Shown here in pieces: positions 56,105 through 64,000 of a stretch of 64,000 nt of DNA. The first letter of the stretch is position 1. Every line of letters begins with the position of its first letter. The DNA is taken from assembly GCA_947504205.1 (NCBI GenBank), contig CANNGL010000004.1:434001-498000 (forward strand), read 5' to 3'. The position numbers were made by a program, and so were the translations under genes. The notes beneath the pieces were generated by a model, which was not told where the DNA came from, did no database searches, and worked only from the letters and a program-made list of their open reading frames with translations. The DNA is from an uncultured Litoreibacter sp. (lineage in GTDB: Bacteria > Pseudomonadota > Alphaproteobacteria > Rhodobacterales > Rhodobacteraceae).

Positions 56105-57259
56105 ATGGACTTGCACGCTAAATTTCCCGCCGTCTCGGATCTGCGCGACGCTGCGCGACGACGTATTCCGCATTTTGTGTGGGAATATCTGGATAGCGCG
56201 ACGGGCGAGGAACGCACGCTGAGGCGCAACCGAACGGAGCTCGATCAGGTTCTGTTTCATCCCTCAATCCTGCATGGCGAGTTCACACCAAATCTCGCGA
56301 CCGAGTTTCTGGGGCAAACCTACGATCTGCCAATTGGCATCGCACCTGTGGGAATGTCTGGGTTGATCTGGCCCGGAGCGGAGCACATGCTTGCGAAATC
56401 GGCTAGCGCGCTGAACATCCCATATTCGATGTCAACGGTGGCGACCCAGACCCCAGAAGATGTTGCACCGCATCTTGGTGAAAACGCGTGGTTTCAGATG
56501 TACCCACCGCGCGACAAATCTATTCGCGAAGACATGATGGTTCGAGCCAAGGCGGCAGGGTTCACCACGCTGATCATGACTGTTGATGTCCCGGTCGCAT
56601 CCCGTCGGGAACGCCAGACGCGGGGCGGGCTGACCCAACCGCCCAAACTTACGGGACGCTTGGCCGTGCAAGCCGCGCTTCGTCCCGCTTGGCTAAATGG
56701 CATCCGGCAGACCGGCATGCCACGCATGAAGCTGATGGATGGGTATGCTGAAAGTGCTCAACTGGGAAAATCCATGCGCAGTTCAACCGCTCATGTGGGT
56801 TATCTGCTGCGTACGTCTCCAGATTGGGATTACGTCCATGCTCTGCGCGATGAATGGGACGGACCGTTGATCGTCAAAGGTGTCAGCCGAGGTGCGGACG
56901 CGCAGGCGCTCGAAAAAGCGGGTGTTGATGCGATCTGGGTGTCAAACCACGCTGGCCGTCAGTTCGACGCGGGTCCGGCCACGATCCAGTCCTTGCCAGA
57001 CGTGCGCCAAGCCACCTCTCTGCCGATCATCGTTGACAGCGGATTCGAGACTGGCTTGGACATTCTGCGCGGATTGGCCCTGGGTGCGAACTTCATAATG
57101 ATGGGTCGTCCGTGGCATTATGCTCTCGCGGCAATCGGCGAAAAAGGCCCCGCACATCTTGCAGATATCCTGAAGAAAGACCTTGAGGCCAATATGGGCC
57201 AGATTGGCGCAAAGGACTGGACTGACCTTTCGACGCGTCTGGCATCAGATCTGTCGTAA
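56105..57259 (+). CDS. FMN-dependent alpha-hydroxy acid dehydrogenase (LldD-like)
   Basis: 384 residues from ATG 56105; the upstream open frame overlaps the helicase gene and is not conserved. TIM-barrel FMN enzyme: RRRIPHFVWEYLDSATGEERTLRRN, GIAPVGMSGLIWPGAEHMLAKSA, WFQMYPPRDKSI, LIMTVDVPVASRRERQTRGGL, LIVKGV, and the active-site WVSNHAGRQFDAGPATIQSL with catalytic His and Arg, then DSGFETGLDILRGLALGANFIMMGRP. It oxidises L-lactate or a related L-2-hydroxy acid. Pyruvate carboxylase follows by 118 bp, so lactate-derived pyruvate could feed anaplerosis. Confidence 0.9.
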   Translation: MDLHAKFPAVSDLRDAARRRIPHFVWEYLDSATGEERTLRRNRTELDQVLFHPSILHGEFTPNLATEFLGQTYDLPIGIAPVGMSGLIWPGAEHMLAKSASALNIPYSMSTVATQTPEDVAPHLGENAWFQMYPPRDKSIREDMMVRAKAAGFTTLIMTVDVPVASRRERQTRGGLTQPPKLTGRLAVQAALRPAWLNGIRQTGMPRMKLMDGYAESAQLGKSMRSSTAHVGYLLRTSPDWDYVHALRDEWDGPLIVKGVSRGADAQALEKAGVDAIWVSNHAGRQFDAGPATIQSLPDVRQATSLPIIVDSGFETGLDILRGLALGANFIMMGRPWHYALAAIGEKGPAHLADILKKDLEANMGQIGAKDWTDLSTRLASDLS

Positions 57260-57377
57260 TCTGATTGGCTGAGAGGCCTTTGTTTCGCCTACCCAGTTCC
57301 GGCGGTTTACCAGACGGCAATTAGCGCCTAAAAGATGCTGCAACTGCAAAAAGACCGATAACTTCGGGGGGACAGAC

Positions 57378-60300
57378 TTGGCCGATTTCCAAAAAATCCT
57401 GATTGCCAATCGCGGCGAGATTGCCATCCGCGTGATGCGCGCAGCCAATGAAATGGGTAAGAAAACTGTCGCCGTCTACGCAGAGGAGGACAAACTTGGC
57501 CTTCATCGCTTCAAGGCGGATGAGGCCTATCGCATCGGCGAAGGATTGGGGCCGGTCGCGGCCTATCTCTCGATCGACGAAATTATGCGTGTGGCCAAGA
57601 TGTCAGGCGCCGACGCCATTCATCCAGGTTATGGCCTTCTTTCCGAAAATCCGGAGTTGGTTGATGCTTGCGAAGCCAGCGGCATCGCCTTCATCGGACC
57701 AAAGGCGGAAACCATGCGCGCTCTGGGTGACAAGGCGTCCGCACGACAGGTCGCTATTGAAGCGGGTGTACCCGTAATTCCGGCCACAGACGTTCTGGGC
57801 GACGATATTGCAGCGATCAAGAAAGAGGCGGCCGAGGTCGGCTATCCATTGATGCTCAAAGCATCTTGGGGCGGCGGCGGACGCGGGATGCGGCCCATTT
57901 TTTCCGAAGATGAGTTGGAAGAGAAAGTTCTTGAAGGGCGTCGCGAAGCTGAGGCCGCCTTCGGCAACGGCGAAGGCTATCTAGAGAAGATGATCCAGCG
58001 GGCGCGTCACGTTGAAGTCCAAATACTCGGCGATCATCACGGCCAGATTTACCATCTTTACGAACGGGATTGCTCGGTTCAGCGCCGGAACCAGAAAGTC
58101 GTTGAACGCGCACCGGCCCCCTATCTGTCGGGCACTCAGCGCGAACAGATCTGCGCGCTTGGTAAGAAGATTTGCGAGCATGTGAACTACCAGTGCGCTG
58201 GTACGGTCGAGTTCCTGATGGATATGGATTCCGGTGAATTCTATTTCATCGAGGTGAACCCTCGTGTGCAGGTCGAACACACCGTAACCGAAGAAGTGAC
58301 CGGCATCGACATTGTACGCGCGCAAATCCTGATCACCGAGGGCAAAAGCCTCATGGAGGCAACCGGTACTGCGTCACAATATGACGTCAAACTGGACGGC
58401 CATGCGTTGCAGTGTCGGGTCACCACCGAAGATCCACAAAACAATTTCATCCCGGATTATGGCCGTATCACCGCTTATCGTGGTGCAACGGGTATGGGCA
58501 TCCGGCTTGATGGCGGAACCGCCTATTCTGGGGCCGTGATCACGCGCTACTACGACTCGCTGCTGGAGAAAGTGACCGCTTGGGCGCCGACCCCGGAAGC
58601 CGCGATTGCGCGCATGGATCGTGCCCTGCGCGAATTCCGCATTCGTGGGGTTTCAACCAACATCGCTTTTGTGGAGAACCTGTTAAAGCATCCGACGTTC
58701 TTGAACTACGAATACCATACGAAATTCATCGACGAGACGCCCGAACTGTTTGATTTCAAGAAACGGCGAGATCGGGCAACCAAAATTCTGACCTATATCG
58801 CAGACATCACGGTGAACGGGCATCCCGAAACCGAGGGGCGACCGAAGCCGGCTGAGTTTCGTGCGCCAAAGCCCCCGGCACTGCAGTCGACGACACCCGC
58901 ATACGGCACCAAAAACATCCTCGACGAGCATGGCCCCCAAGCCGTCGCCGATTGGATGGCAGATCAAGAACAGCTGCTTATTACCGACACGACAATGCGC
59001 GACGGGCACCAGTCCTTGTTGGCCACCCGGATGCGCTCGATCGACATGATCCGTGTTGCGCCCGCATACGCCGCCAACCTGCCTCAGCTCTTTTCCGTAG
59101 AATGCTGGGGTGGTGCGACATTTGATGTGGCCTACCGGTTTTTGCAGGAATGCCCATGGCAACGTTTGCGCGACCTACGCAAAGCCTTGCCGAATGTCAT
59201 GACGCAGATGTTGCTGCGCGCCTCGAATGGTGTTGGCTACACGAACTACCCTGACAACGTGGTGCAGTTCTTCGTCAAGCAGGCGGCAGAGACGGGCGTA
59301 GACGTGTTCCGCGTCTTCGACAGTCTGAACTGGGTGGAAAATATGCGTGTGGCCATGGATGCCGTGGTCGAAGCAAACAAAATTTGCGAGGGCACGATTT
59401 GCTACACCGGCGATATTCTGAACCCGGACCGGTCCAAGTATGACCTCAAATACTATGTAGATATGGGTAAGGAACTCAAAGCCGCGGGTGCCCATGTTCT
59501 GGGCCTGAAGGATATGGCCGGACTGCTGAAGCCAAGTGCGGCGCGCGTATTGGTAAAAGCACTGAAAGAAGACGTTGGTCTGCCCATTCATTTCCACACG
59601 CACGACACTGCCGGTATCGCCTGCGCCACAATTCTGGCCGCGTCCGAGGCCGGTGTGGACGCGGTCGATTGTGCGATGGACTCGTTGTCCGGAAACACCT
59701 CACAGGCAACGCTCGGCACAATCGTTGAAGCGCTGCAAAATGATCCACGCGATACTGGGATCGATATCGGAACCGTGCGCCAGATCAGCGATTATTTTGA
59801 AGCTGTGCGCAGTCACTATTTGGCGTTTGAAAGCGGCATGCAGGCTCCTGCTTCCGAGGTGTATCTTCACGAGATGCCCGGCGGTCAGTTTACCAACCTC
59901 AAAGCGCAAGCTCGGTCGATGGGGCTCGAAGAGCGCTGGCACGAGGTGGCGCAGATGTACGCCGACGTAAACCAGATGTTCGGCGACATCGTGAAGGTAA
60001 CTCCTTCGTCAAAAGTCGTGGGCGATATGGCTTTGATGATGGTTAGTCAGGGCCTGACCCGCGAAGACGTGGAAGACCCCAAGAAGGATGTTGCCTTCCC
60101 GGACAGCGTGATCGACATGATGCGCGGCAATCTGGGACAGCCCCCCGGAGGTTGGCCGAAAACGATTCTGAAGAAGGTTCTCAAAACCGAAAAACCAATG
60201 ACCGAACGCCCCGGAAAATGCATGGAGGCGGTGGACCTTGAGGCCATGCGTTCTGATTTGTCTGCCGAGCTTGAGGGCAAGCGTATCGATGACGAAGACC

Positions 60301-60818
60301 TGAACGGCTATCTGATGTATCCGAAGGTGTTTCTTGACTACATGGGGCGACATCGGGTGTACGGGCCAGTTCGGACCTTGCCGACGCATACATTCTTCTA
60401 TGGCATGGAGCCGGGCGAGGAGATCAGCGTCGAAATCGATCCTGGCAAAACGCTGGAAGTCCGAATGCAAGCACGCTCGGCCACGAATGATGATGGCGAA
60501 GCAAAGGTCTTTTTCGAACTTAACGGTCAACCTCGAGTCATTCGGGTCGCGGACCGAAAGGCGGCCGCCGTCGTGGCGAAGATGCCCAAAGCGGAAACAG
60601 GCAATCCCGATCATGTAGGTGCGCCCATGCCAGGCGTCGTGGCGTCGGTCGCCGTGCAGCAAGGTGCGGATGTCAAAGAAGGTGATCTGTTGCTGACCAT
60701 CGAGGCCATGAAGATGGAAACCGGTATTCACGCGGATCGCGATGCACATATCAAAGCCGTCCACGTGAAGCCCGGCGGGCAGATTGACGCCAAGGACCTG
60801 CTGGTTGAACTGGAGTAG
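57378..60818 (+). CDS. pyc: Pyruvate carboxylase
   Basis: 1146 residues from a TTG preceded by GGGGGG about 8 nt upstream; no ATG fits the N terminus (MADFQKILIANRGEIAIRVMRAANE). Order: biotin carboxylase domain (1 to about 450, with KASWGGGGRGMRPIF, EVNPRVQVEHTVTEEVTGID), carboxyltransferase barrel (about 530-830, TTMRDGHQSLLATRMRS, ARRNPKK-equivalent region, FHTHDTAGIACATILAA), allosteric linker, and biotinyl domain with biotin Lys1112 in EAMKMETG. All in one chain, as in alpha4 enzymes. It carboxylates pyruvate to oxaloacetate in the cytoplasm. Confidence 0.97.
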   Translation: MADFQKILIANRGEIAIRVMRAANEMGKKTVAVYAEEDKLGLHRFKADEAYRIGEGLGPVAAYLSIDEIMRVAKMSGADAIHPGYGLLSENPELVDACEASGIAFIGPKAETMRALGDKASARQVAIEAGVPVIPATDVLGDDIAAIKKEAAEVGYPLMLKASWGGGGRGMRPIFSEDELEEKVLEGRREAEAAFGNGEGYLEKMIQRARHVEVQILGDHHGQIYHLYERDCSVQRRNQKVVERAPAPYLSGTQREQICALGKKICEHVNYQCAGTVEFLMDMDSGEFYFIEVNPRVQVEHTVTEEVTGIDIVRAQILITEGKSLMEATGTASQYDVKLDGHALQCRVTTEDPQNNFIPDYGRITAYRGATGMGIRLDGGTAYSGAVITRYYDSLLEKVTAWAPTPEAAIARMDRALREFRIRGVSTNIAFVENLLKHPTFLNYEYHTKFIDETPELFDFKKRRDRATKILTYIADITVNGHPETEGRPKPAEFRAPKPPALQSTTPAYGTKNILDEHGPQAVADWMADQEQLLITDTTMRDGHQSLLATRMRSIDMIRVAPAYAANLPQLFSVECWGGATFDVAYRFLQECPWQRLRDLRKALPNVMTQMLLRASNGVGYTNYPDNVVQFFVKQAAETGVDVFRVFDSLNWVENMRVAMDAVVEANKICEGTICYTGDILNPDRSKYDLKYYVDMGKELKAAGAHVLGLKDMAGLLKPSAARVLVKALKEDVGLPIHFHTHDTAGIACATILAASEAGVDAVDCAMDSLSGNTSQATLGTIVEALQNDPRDTGIDIGTVRQISDYFEAVRSHYLAFESGMQAPASEVYLHEMPGGQFTNLKAQARSMGLEERWHEVAQMYADVNQMFGDIVKVTPSSKVVGDMALMMVSQGLTREDVEDPKKDVAFPDSVIDMMRGNLGQPPGGWPKTILKKVLKTEKPMTERPGKCMEAVDLEAMRSDLSAELEGKRIDDEDLNGYLMYPKVFLDYMGRHRVYGPVRTLPTHTFFYGMEPGEEISVEIDPGKTLEVRMQARSATNDDGEAKVFFELNGQPRVIRVADRKAAAVVAKMPKAETGNPDHVGAPMPGVVASVAVQQGADVKEGDLLLTIEAMKMETGIHADRDAHIKAVHVKPGGQIDAKDLLVELE

Positions 60819-60942
60819 GCTCGTCTAGCCCGAGCAACGTGCCGCTCGATCTTTCGTTTTGTCTGTCTTCAATTCGTTATTGTTTCGTGCTTCTGTGATG
60901 AGCGCGCCCTTATGGGCCATGTCTAAGGCAGAAGATGACACG

Positions 60943-61758
60943 ATGTTTGACCACAAGATCATAGTTTTTTCCGATCTTCATATCGTTGAAGAAGGCGAAA
61001 CCATCCTGAACCTTGATCCGCTGGAACGCTTTGACCGTGCCGTGAAACAGGCGCGCGCAACGCATCCTGATGCTGACAGGATCATGATTGTGGGGGACCT
61101 AACCCACCACGGACGTCCAGAGCAATATCTTCGGCTAAAGGAATATCTCGAGACTGTCGATCTGCCCATCCATCTGATGATGGGCAATCATGATCGCCGT
61201 GCGGCATTTCAGGATGTATTTACAAACGCTCCCAATGCCGCTGGTTTCGTGCAGGAGAGAGTCGATCTCGGTGCGACCCTGCTTATAACATTGGACACCC
61301 TGGACGGGCCGCCCTACCGCGATGATCACCACGCAGGCAAACTCTGCGCCAAGCGATTGGACTGGCTCGACGCCCAATTGTCCGCGGCAGCAGGCAAATG
61401 TGTGATCCTGTTTTTCCACCACCCTCCCTACCATGTGGGTTTTCCGGGGATGGACCGCATAAGGCTGCTGGATGACGACGTAGTACTGGAAATGATCAAC
61501 AGACACGGCAATGTAGCACTTATGGTCAACGGCCACGTTCATCGCACAATCTCGGGCGTGGCACGCGGTGTGCCTTTCACGATGTTCAAAAGCCCCTGCC
61601 ACCAGATGCCCATGAGGATGACTGAACAAAGTTCCTCAAGCTCGATAGATGAGCCCGGTGCTTACGGTCTTTTGTGTCTGTCTGCAGACGCAGTTGTAGT
61701 TCACACGCAAGATGTTGGACCAATTGCGGTTGTGCATGATGACGAATACTCCCGATAG
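60943..61758 (+). CDS. Metallophosphoesterase (class III cyclic nucleotide phosphodiesterase/GpdQ-like)
   Basis: 271 residues from MFDHKIIVFSDLHIVEEG; ATG codons at 60919 and further upstream are alternatives. All dinuclear metal motifs are present in order: SDLH, IMIVGDLTHHG (GDxxxxG), LMMGNHDRR (GNHD), ILFFHHPPYH (H) and MVNGHVHRTI (GHxH). The family hydrolyses phosphodiesters such as cyclic nucleotides or glycerophosphodiesters; which one is not certain. No signal peptide from this start. Followed by the MAPEG gene after 9 bp, so probably cotranscribed. Confidence 0.88.
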   Translation: MFDHKIIVFSDLHIVEEGETILNLDPLERFDRAVKQARATHPDADRIMIVGDLTHHGRPEQYLRLKEYLETVDLPIHLMMGNHDRRAAFQDVFTNAPNAAGFVQERVDLGATLLITLDTLDGPPYRDDHHAGKLCAKRLDWLDAQLSAAAGKCVILFFHHPPYHVGFPGMDRIRLLDDDVVLEMINRHGNVALMVNGHVHRTISGVARGVPFTMFKSPCHQMPMRMTEQSSSSSIDEPGAYGLLCLSADAVVVHTQDVGPIAVVHDDEYSR

Positions 61759-61767
61759 GATCCGCCA

Positions 61768-62160
61768 ATGCCAAGTCTGACCATTGCACCAATCTATGTC
61801 GGGCTTGTCTCTCTGTTGTTCTTGGGTCTGTCCGTCCGCGTCATGCTTGCTCGCCGATCCCAGAAAGTCTCGATTGGGACTGGCGACAATGCACTGGTTG
61901 AGCGCGCCATGCGGCTACAGGCCAATTGCCTCGAATATTCGGCATTCGCGTTGCTTCTGCTTGTGGTGCTCGAACTACAGGGAACACCGGCCTCGGTGCT
62001 CCACATCTTTGGCGCCGCGTTTATCTTGGCTCGACTATCACATGCCTATGGTATGCACAGCGTGGAGGCACCCGGCATTTACCGCGTCGCCGGTGTTGGC
62101 GTCAGCGTGACACTGATAGGTCTGATGGCGCTTGGATCCGTTCTACACGCTTTGTTTTAG
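61768..62160 (+). CDS. MAPEG family membrane protein
   Basis: 130 residues with four membrane helices. Typical MAPEG segments: PIYVGLVSLLFLGLSVRVMLARR, DNALVERAMRLQANCLEYSAFALLLLVVLELQG (with the Arg/Asn/Glu positions used for glutathione binding), and AAFILARLSHAYGMH. Bacterial members of this branch resemble microsomal glutathione transferases, but activity is unproven. TAGGATCC region precedes the ATG. Confidence 0.88.
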   Translation: MPSLTIAPIYVGLVSLLFLGLSVRVMLARRSQKVSIGTGDNALVERAMRLQANCLEYSAFALLLLVVLELQGTPASVLHIFGAAFILARLSHAYGMHSVEAPGIYRVAGVGVSVTLIGLMALGSVLHALF

Positions 62161-62232
62161 TCAACCAGACTTGAGACCCAGCGCTGCACCGCTTAGGTCT
62201 GTGTGAAAGTGATTTCCAAAGGACCACGCCCC

Positions 62233-64000
62233 ATGCCCCTGACCCCACGCCATATTCTTCGTGACGCCGCTGATCCCTCTGGCGGGCTCGGTGACCTGCC
62301 CGAATGGGATTTGAGCGATCTCTACGACGGGCCAGAGGCCAAAGAGTTCAAGCGCGACATGGACTGGCTGGAAGAGGCCTGCGCAACCTTCGCCACCGAC
62401 TACGAAGGCAAGTTGGCTGATTTGGACGCGGATGGACTGCTAGACTGCGTGCTGCGATACGAGAAGATCGACATGGTTGGTAGTCGCGTGATGTCTTTTG
62501 CGGGCTTACGCTACTACCAGAATACCACAGATGGCGAGCGCGCCAAGTTCATGGCAGATGCGCAAGACAAGATGACAACCTTCACCACGCCACTGGTCTT
62601 CTTCTCACTCGAGATCAACCGCATCGATGACAGCAAGCTGGATGCGTTGTTTGAGCAAAGTGCAGATCTGGCACGCTACAAGCCTATTTTTGATCGTCTG
62701 CGTGCTATGAAGCCTTATCAACTAAGTGATGAGTTAGAGAAATTCCTGCATGACCAATCCACTGTCGGCGCTGCTGCTTGGAATCGCTTGTTTGATGAGC
62801 ATATCGCCGGTCTGGAATTCGAAATCGATGGAGAGGCGCAGGGCATCGAAGCCACACTAAATCTGCTGACCGACCCAGAGCGCGAGAAACGCGAAGCCGG
62901 TGCACGCGAACTGGCTAAGGTTTTCGGCGAAAACGTCAAGATTTTCTCGCGGGTCCACAACACGCTCGCCAAGGAAAAAGAGATCGAGGATCGCTGGCGC
63001 GGCATGCCAACGGCGCAGACTGGTCGGCACCTCTCCAATCAAGTTGAGCCAGAAGTGGTGGAGGCGTTGCGGAACGCTGTGGTTACTGCTTATCCGAAAC
63101 TTTCTCACCGCTACTACGAACTTAAACGTAAATGGCTCGGCCTCGACACGTTGGAGGTTTGGGACCGCAACGCTCCGCTTCCGATGGAGGACAATCGTCT
63201 GGTGGGGTGGGATGAAGCCAAAACGACCGTGCTTGATGCGTATTCCAGCTTCTCTCCCAAGATGGCTGATCTGGCGAAACCGTTCTTTGAAAAAGGTTGG
63301 ATAGATGCAGGCGTCAAACCCGGCAAAGCACCGGGCGCATTCGCGCATCCTACTGTGACAGATGTTCATCCCTACGTGATGCTGAACTATCTTGGGAAAC
63401 CACGCGATGTCATGACCCTCGCGCATGAACTGGGCCACGGCGTGCATCAGGTCCTAGCCGCCGAGCAAGGGGAAATGCTAAGCTCGACCCCGCTGACCTT
63501 GGCCGAAACTGCTTCCGTTTTCGGCGAAATGCTTACGTTCCAGAAGATGCTTGGCGCGGCGAAGGATGAAGCCCATCGCAAGATCATGTTGGCTGGCAAG
63601 GTCGAGGACATGATCAATACGGTTGTCCGCCAGATCGCGTTCTACGACTTCGAAGTGAAGCTTCACGATGCGCGGCGGCGCGGCGAACTTACCCCCGAAG
63701 ATATCGGCGAGCTTTGGATGTCTGTTCAGGGTGAAAGCCTCGGGCCTGCCTTCACCTTTATGGAGGGCTATGAAAGCTTCTGGGCCTATATCCCGCATTT
63801 CGTACATTCCCCCTTCTATGTCTACGCTTACGCGTTTGGCGACGGTCTCGTTAACGCACTCTACGCGGTCTATGCCGAGGGCGATCCGAGCTTTCAGGAG
63901 AAGTATTTCGAGATGCTTAAGGCCGGTGGGTCCAAGCACCACAAGGAGCTGTTGGCACCATTTGGTCTGGACGCGTCAGACCCGAAATTCTGGGACAAAG
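62233..64000 (+). CDS. pepF: M3-family oligoendopeptidase, 5' part (runs off window)
   Basis: Open from ATG 62233 to the end of the window (589 codons, no stop), so the C terminus is missing, probably only about 20-30 residues. MPLTPRHILRDAADPSGGLGDLPEWDLSDLYDGPEAKEF starts as in PepF-like peptidases. The gluzincin motif HELGH is at residues 398-402 (MTLAHELGHGVHQ), with the downstream Glu in TPLTLAETASVFGEM. The helical C-terminal part (FEGY-like FMEGYESFWAYIPHFVHSPFYVYAYAFG) completes the M3B fold. It degrades short peptides in the cytoplasm. Confidence 0.95.
   Translation, partial: MPLTPRHILRDAADPSGGLGDLPEWDLSDLYDGPEAKEFKRDMDWLEEACATFATDYEGKLADLDADGLLDCVLRYEKIDMVGSRVMSFAGLRYYQNTTDGERAKFMADAQDKMTTFTTPLVFFSLEINRIDDSKLDALFEQSADLARYKPIFDRLRAMKPYQLSDELEKFLHDQSTVGAAAWNRLFDEHIAGLEFEIDGEAQGIEATLNLLTDPEREKREAGARELAKVFGENVKIFSRVHNTLAKEKEIEDRWRGMPTAQTGRHLSNQVEPEVVEALRNAVVTAYPKLSHRYYELKRKWLGLDTLEVWDRNAPLPMEDNRLVGWDEAKTTVLDAYSSFSPKMADLAKPFFEKGWIDAGVKPGKAPGAFAHPTVTDVHPYVMLNYLGKPRDVMTLAHELGHGVHQVLAAEQGEMLSSTPLTLAETASVFGEMLTFQKMLGAAKDEAHRKIMLAGKVEDMINTVVRQIAFYDFEVKLHDARRRGELTPEDIGELWMSVQGESLGPAFTFMEGYESFWAYIPHFVHSPFYVYAYAFGDGLVNALYAVYAEGDPSFQEKYFEMLKAGGSKHHKELLAPFGLDASDPKFWDK

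Noticed and set aside
1-64000. Mobile elements, prophage, tRNA or rRNA genes
   Set aside because: No transposase, integrase, phage structural gene, terminal repeats or cloverleaf/rRNA sequence was recognised anywhere in the window.

Overview
The window is a 64 kb piece of chromosome from an alphaproteobacterium of the Rhodobacterales, most likely the marine Roseobacter group. Supporting signs are a dcw cell-division cluster with DUF2484 membrane proteins between murC and murB, the aerobic cobaltochelatase genes cobS and cobT, GatB, MurE with a meso-diaminopimelate DNPR motif, a DMSP-lyase-family cupin, and a DUF1127 gene followed by CCUCCUCCC-loop hairpins like the Rhodobacter CcaF1/CcsR locus. 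I see no insertion sequence, prophage, CRISPR array, rRNA or tRNA. Genus and species cannot be fixed from the sequence alone.

Left part (1-25.9 kb), accessory and housekeeping genes: the 3' end of pepN; an SDR facing a small lytic transglycosylase; a DddQ-like cupin followed by a glycine amidinotransferase-like gene; a secreted PEBP-like protein; an HxlR regulator divergent from a secreted APCDD1-like protein; a split DUF1963 protein; a DUF1194 VWA protein; gatB; a small membrane protein behind two perfect 13-bp palindromes; a DUF4177 protein; bolA divergent from a J-domain gene; a sulfatase; a coupled cobS, racemase-like, secreted protein, cobT operon; an M24 aminopeptidase; DUF427; a ClC transporter; a GlcD/DLD-type flavoprotein; and recN.

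Centre (25.9-48.9 kb), the dcw cluster, read on the minus strand: mraZ, rsmH, ftsL, ftsI, murE, murF, mraY, an SDR, murD, (a plus-strand DUF6151 gene), ftsW, murG, murC, two DUF2484 paralogues, murB, ddl, ftsQ, ftsA, ftsZ, then lpxC, bamD and recN. Stop/start overlaps indicate long translationally coupled units that make lipid II, build the divisome and feed lipid A and outer-membrane protein assembly. A hairpin terminator closes ftsZ. GANTC (CcrM-type) sites lie upstream of mraZ and of ftsZ, and the mraZ-mrp spacer also has a perfect DnaA box, which suggests cell-cycle control.

Right part (49.4-64 kb): mrp; the DUF1127 gene with a likely RpoH-type promoter, a CTGC-N3-GCAG palindrome and four CCTCC-loop hairpins ending in a terminator; an Lrp-type regulator divergent from a LysE-type exporter; an HWE histidine kinase; a UvrD/PcrA helicase; an FMN-dependent 2-hydroxy-acid dehydrogenase; pyruvate carboxylase (TTG start); a metallophosphoesterase; a MAPEG protein; and the 5' part of an M3 oligoendopeptidase running off the edge.

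The observations most worth following are the CcsR-like RNA array, the twin palindromes around the promoter at 10.96-11.03 kb, the DddQ-like protein with a changed catalytic tyrosine next to an amidinotransferase, the cysteine-less racemase-like gene inside the cob operon, and the lineage-specific genes embedded in the dcw cluster.
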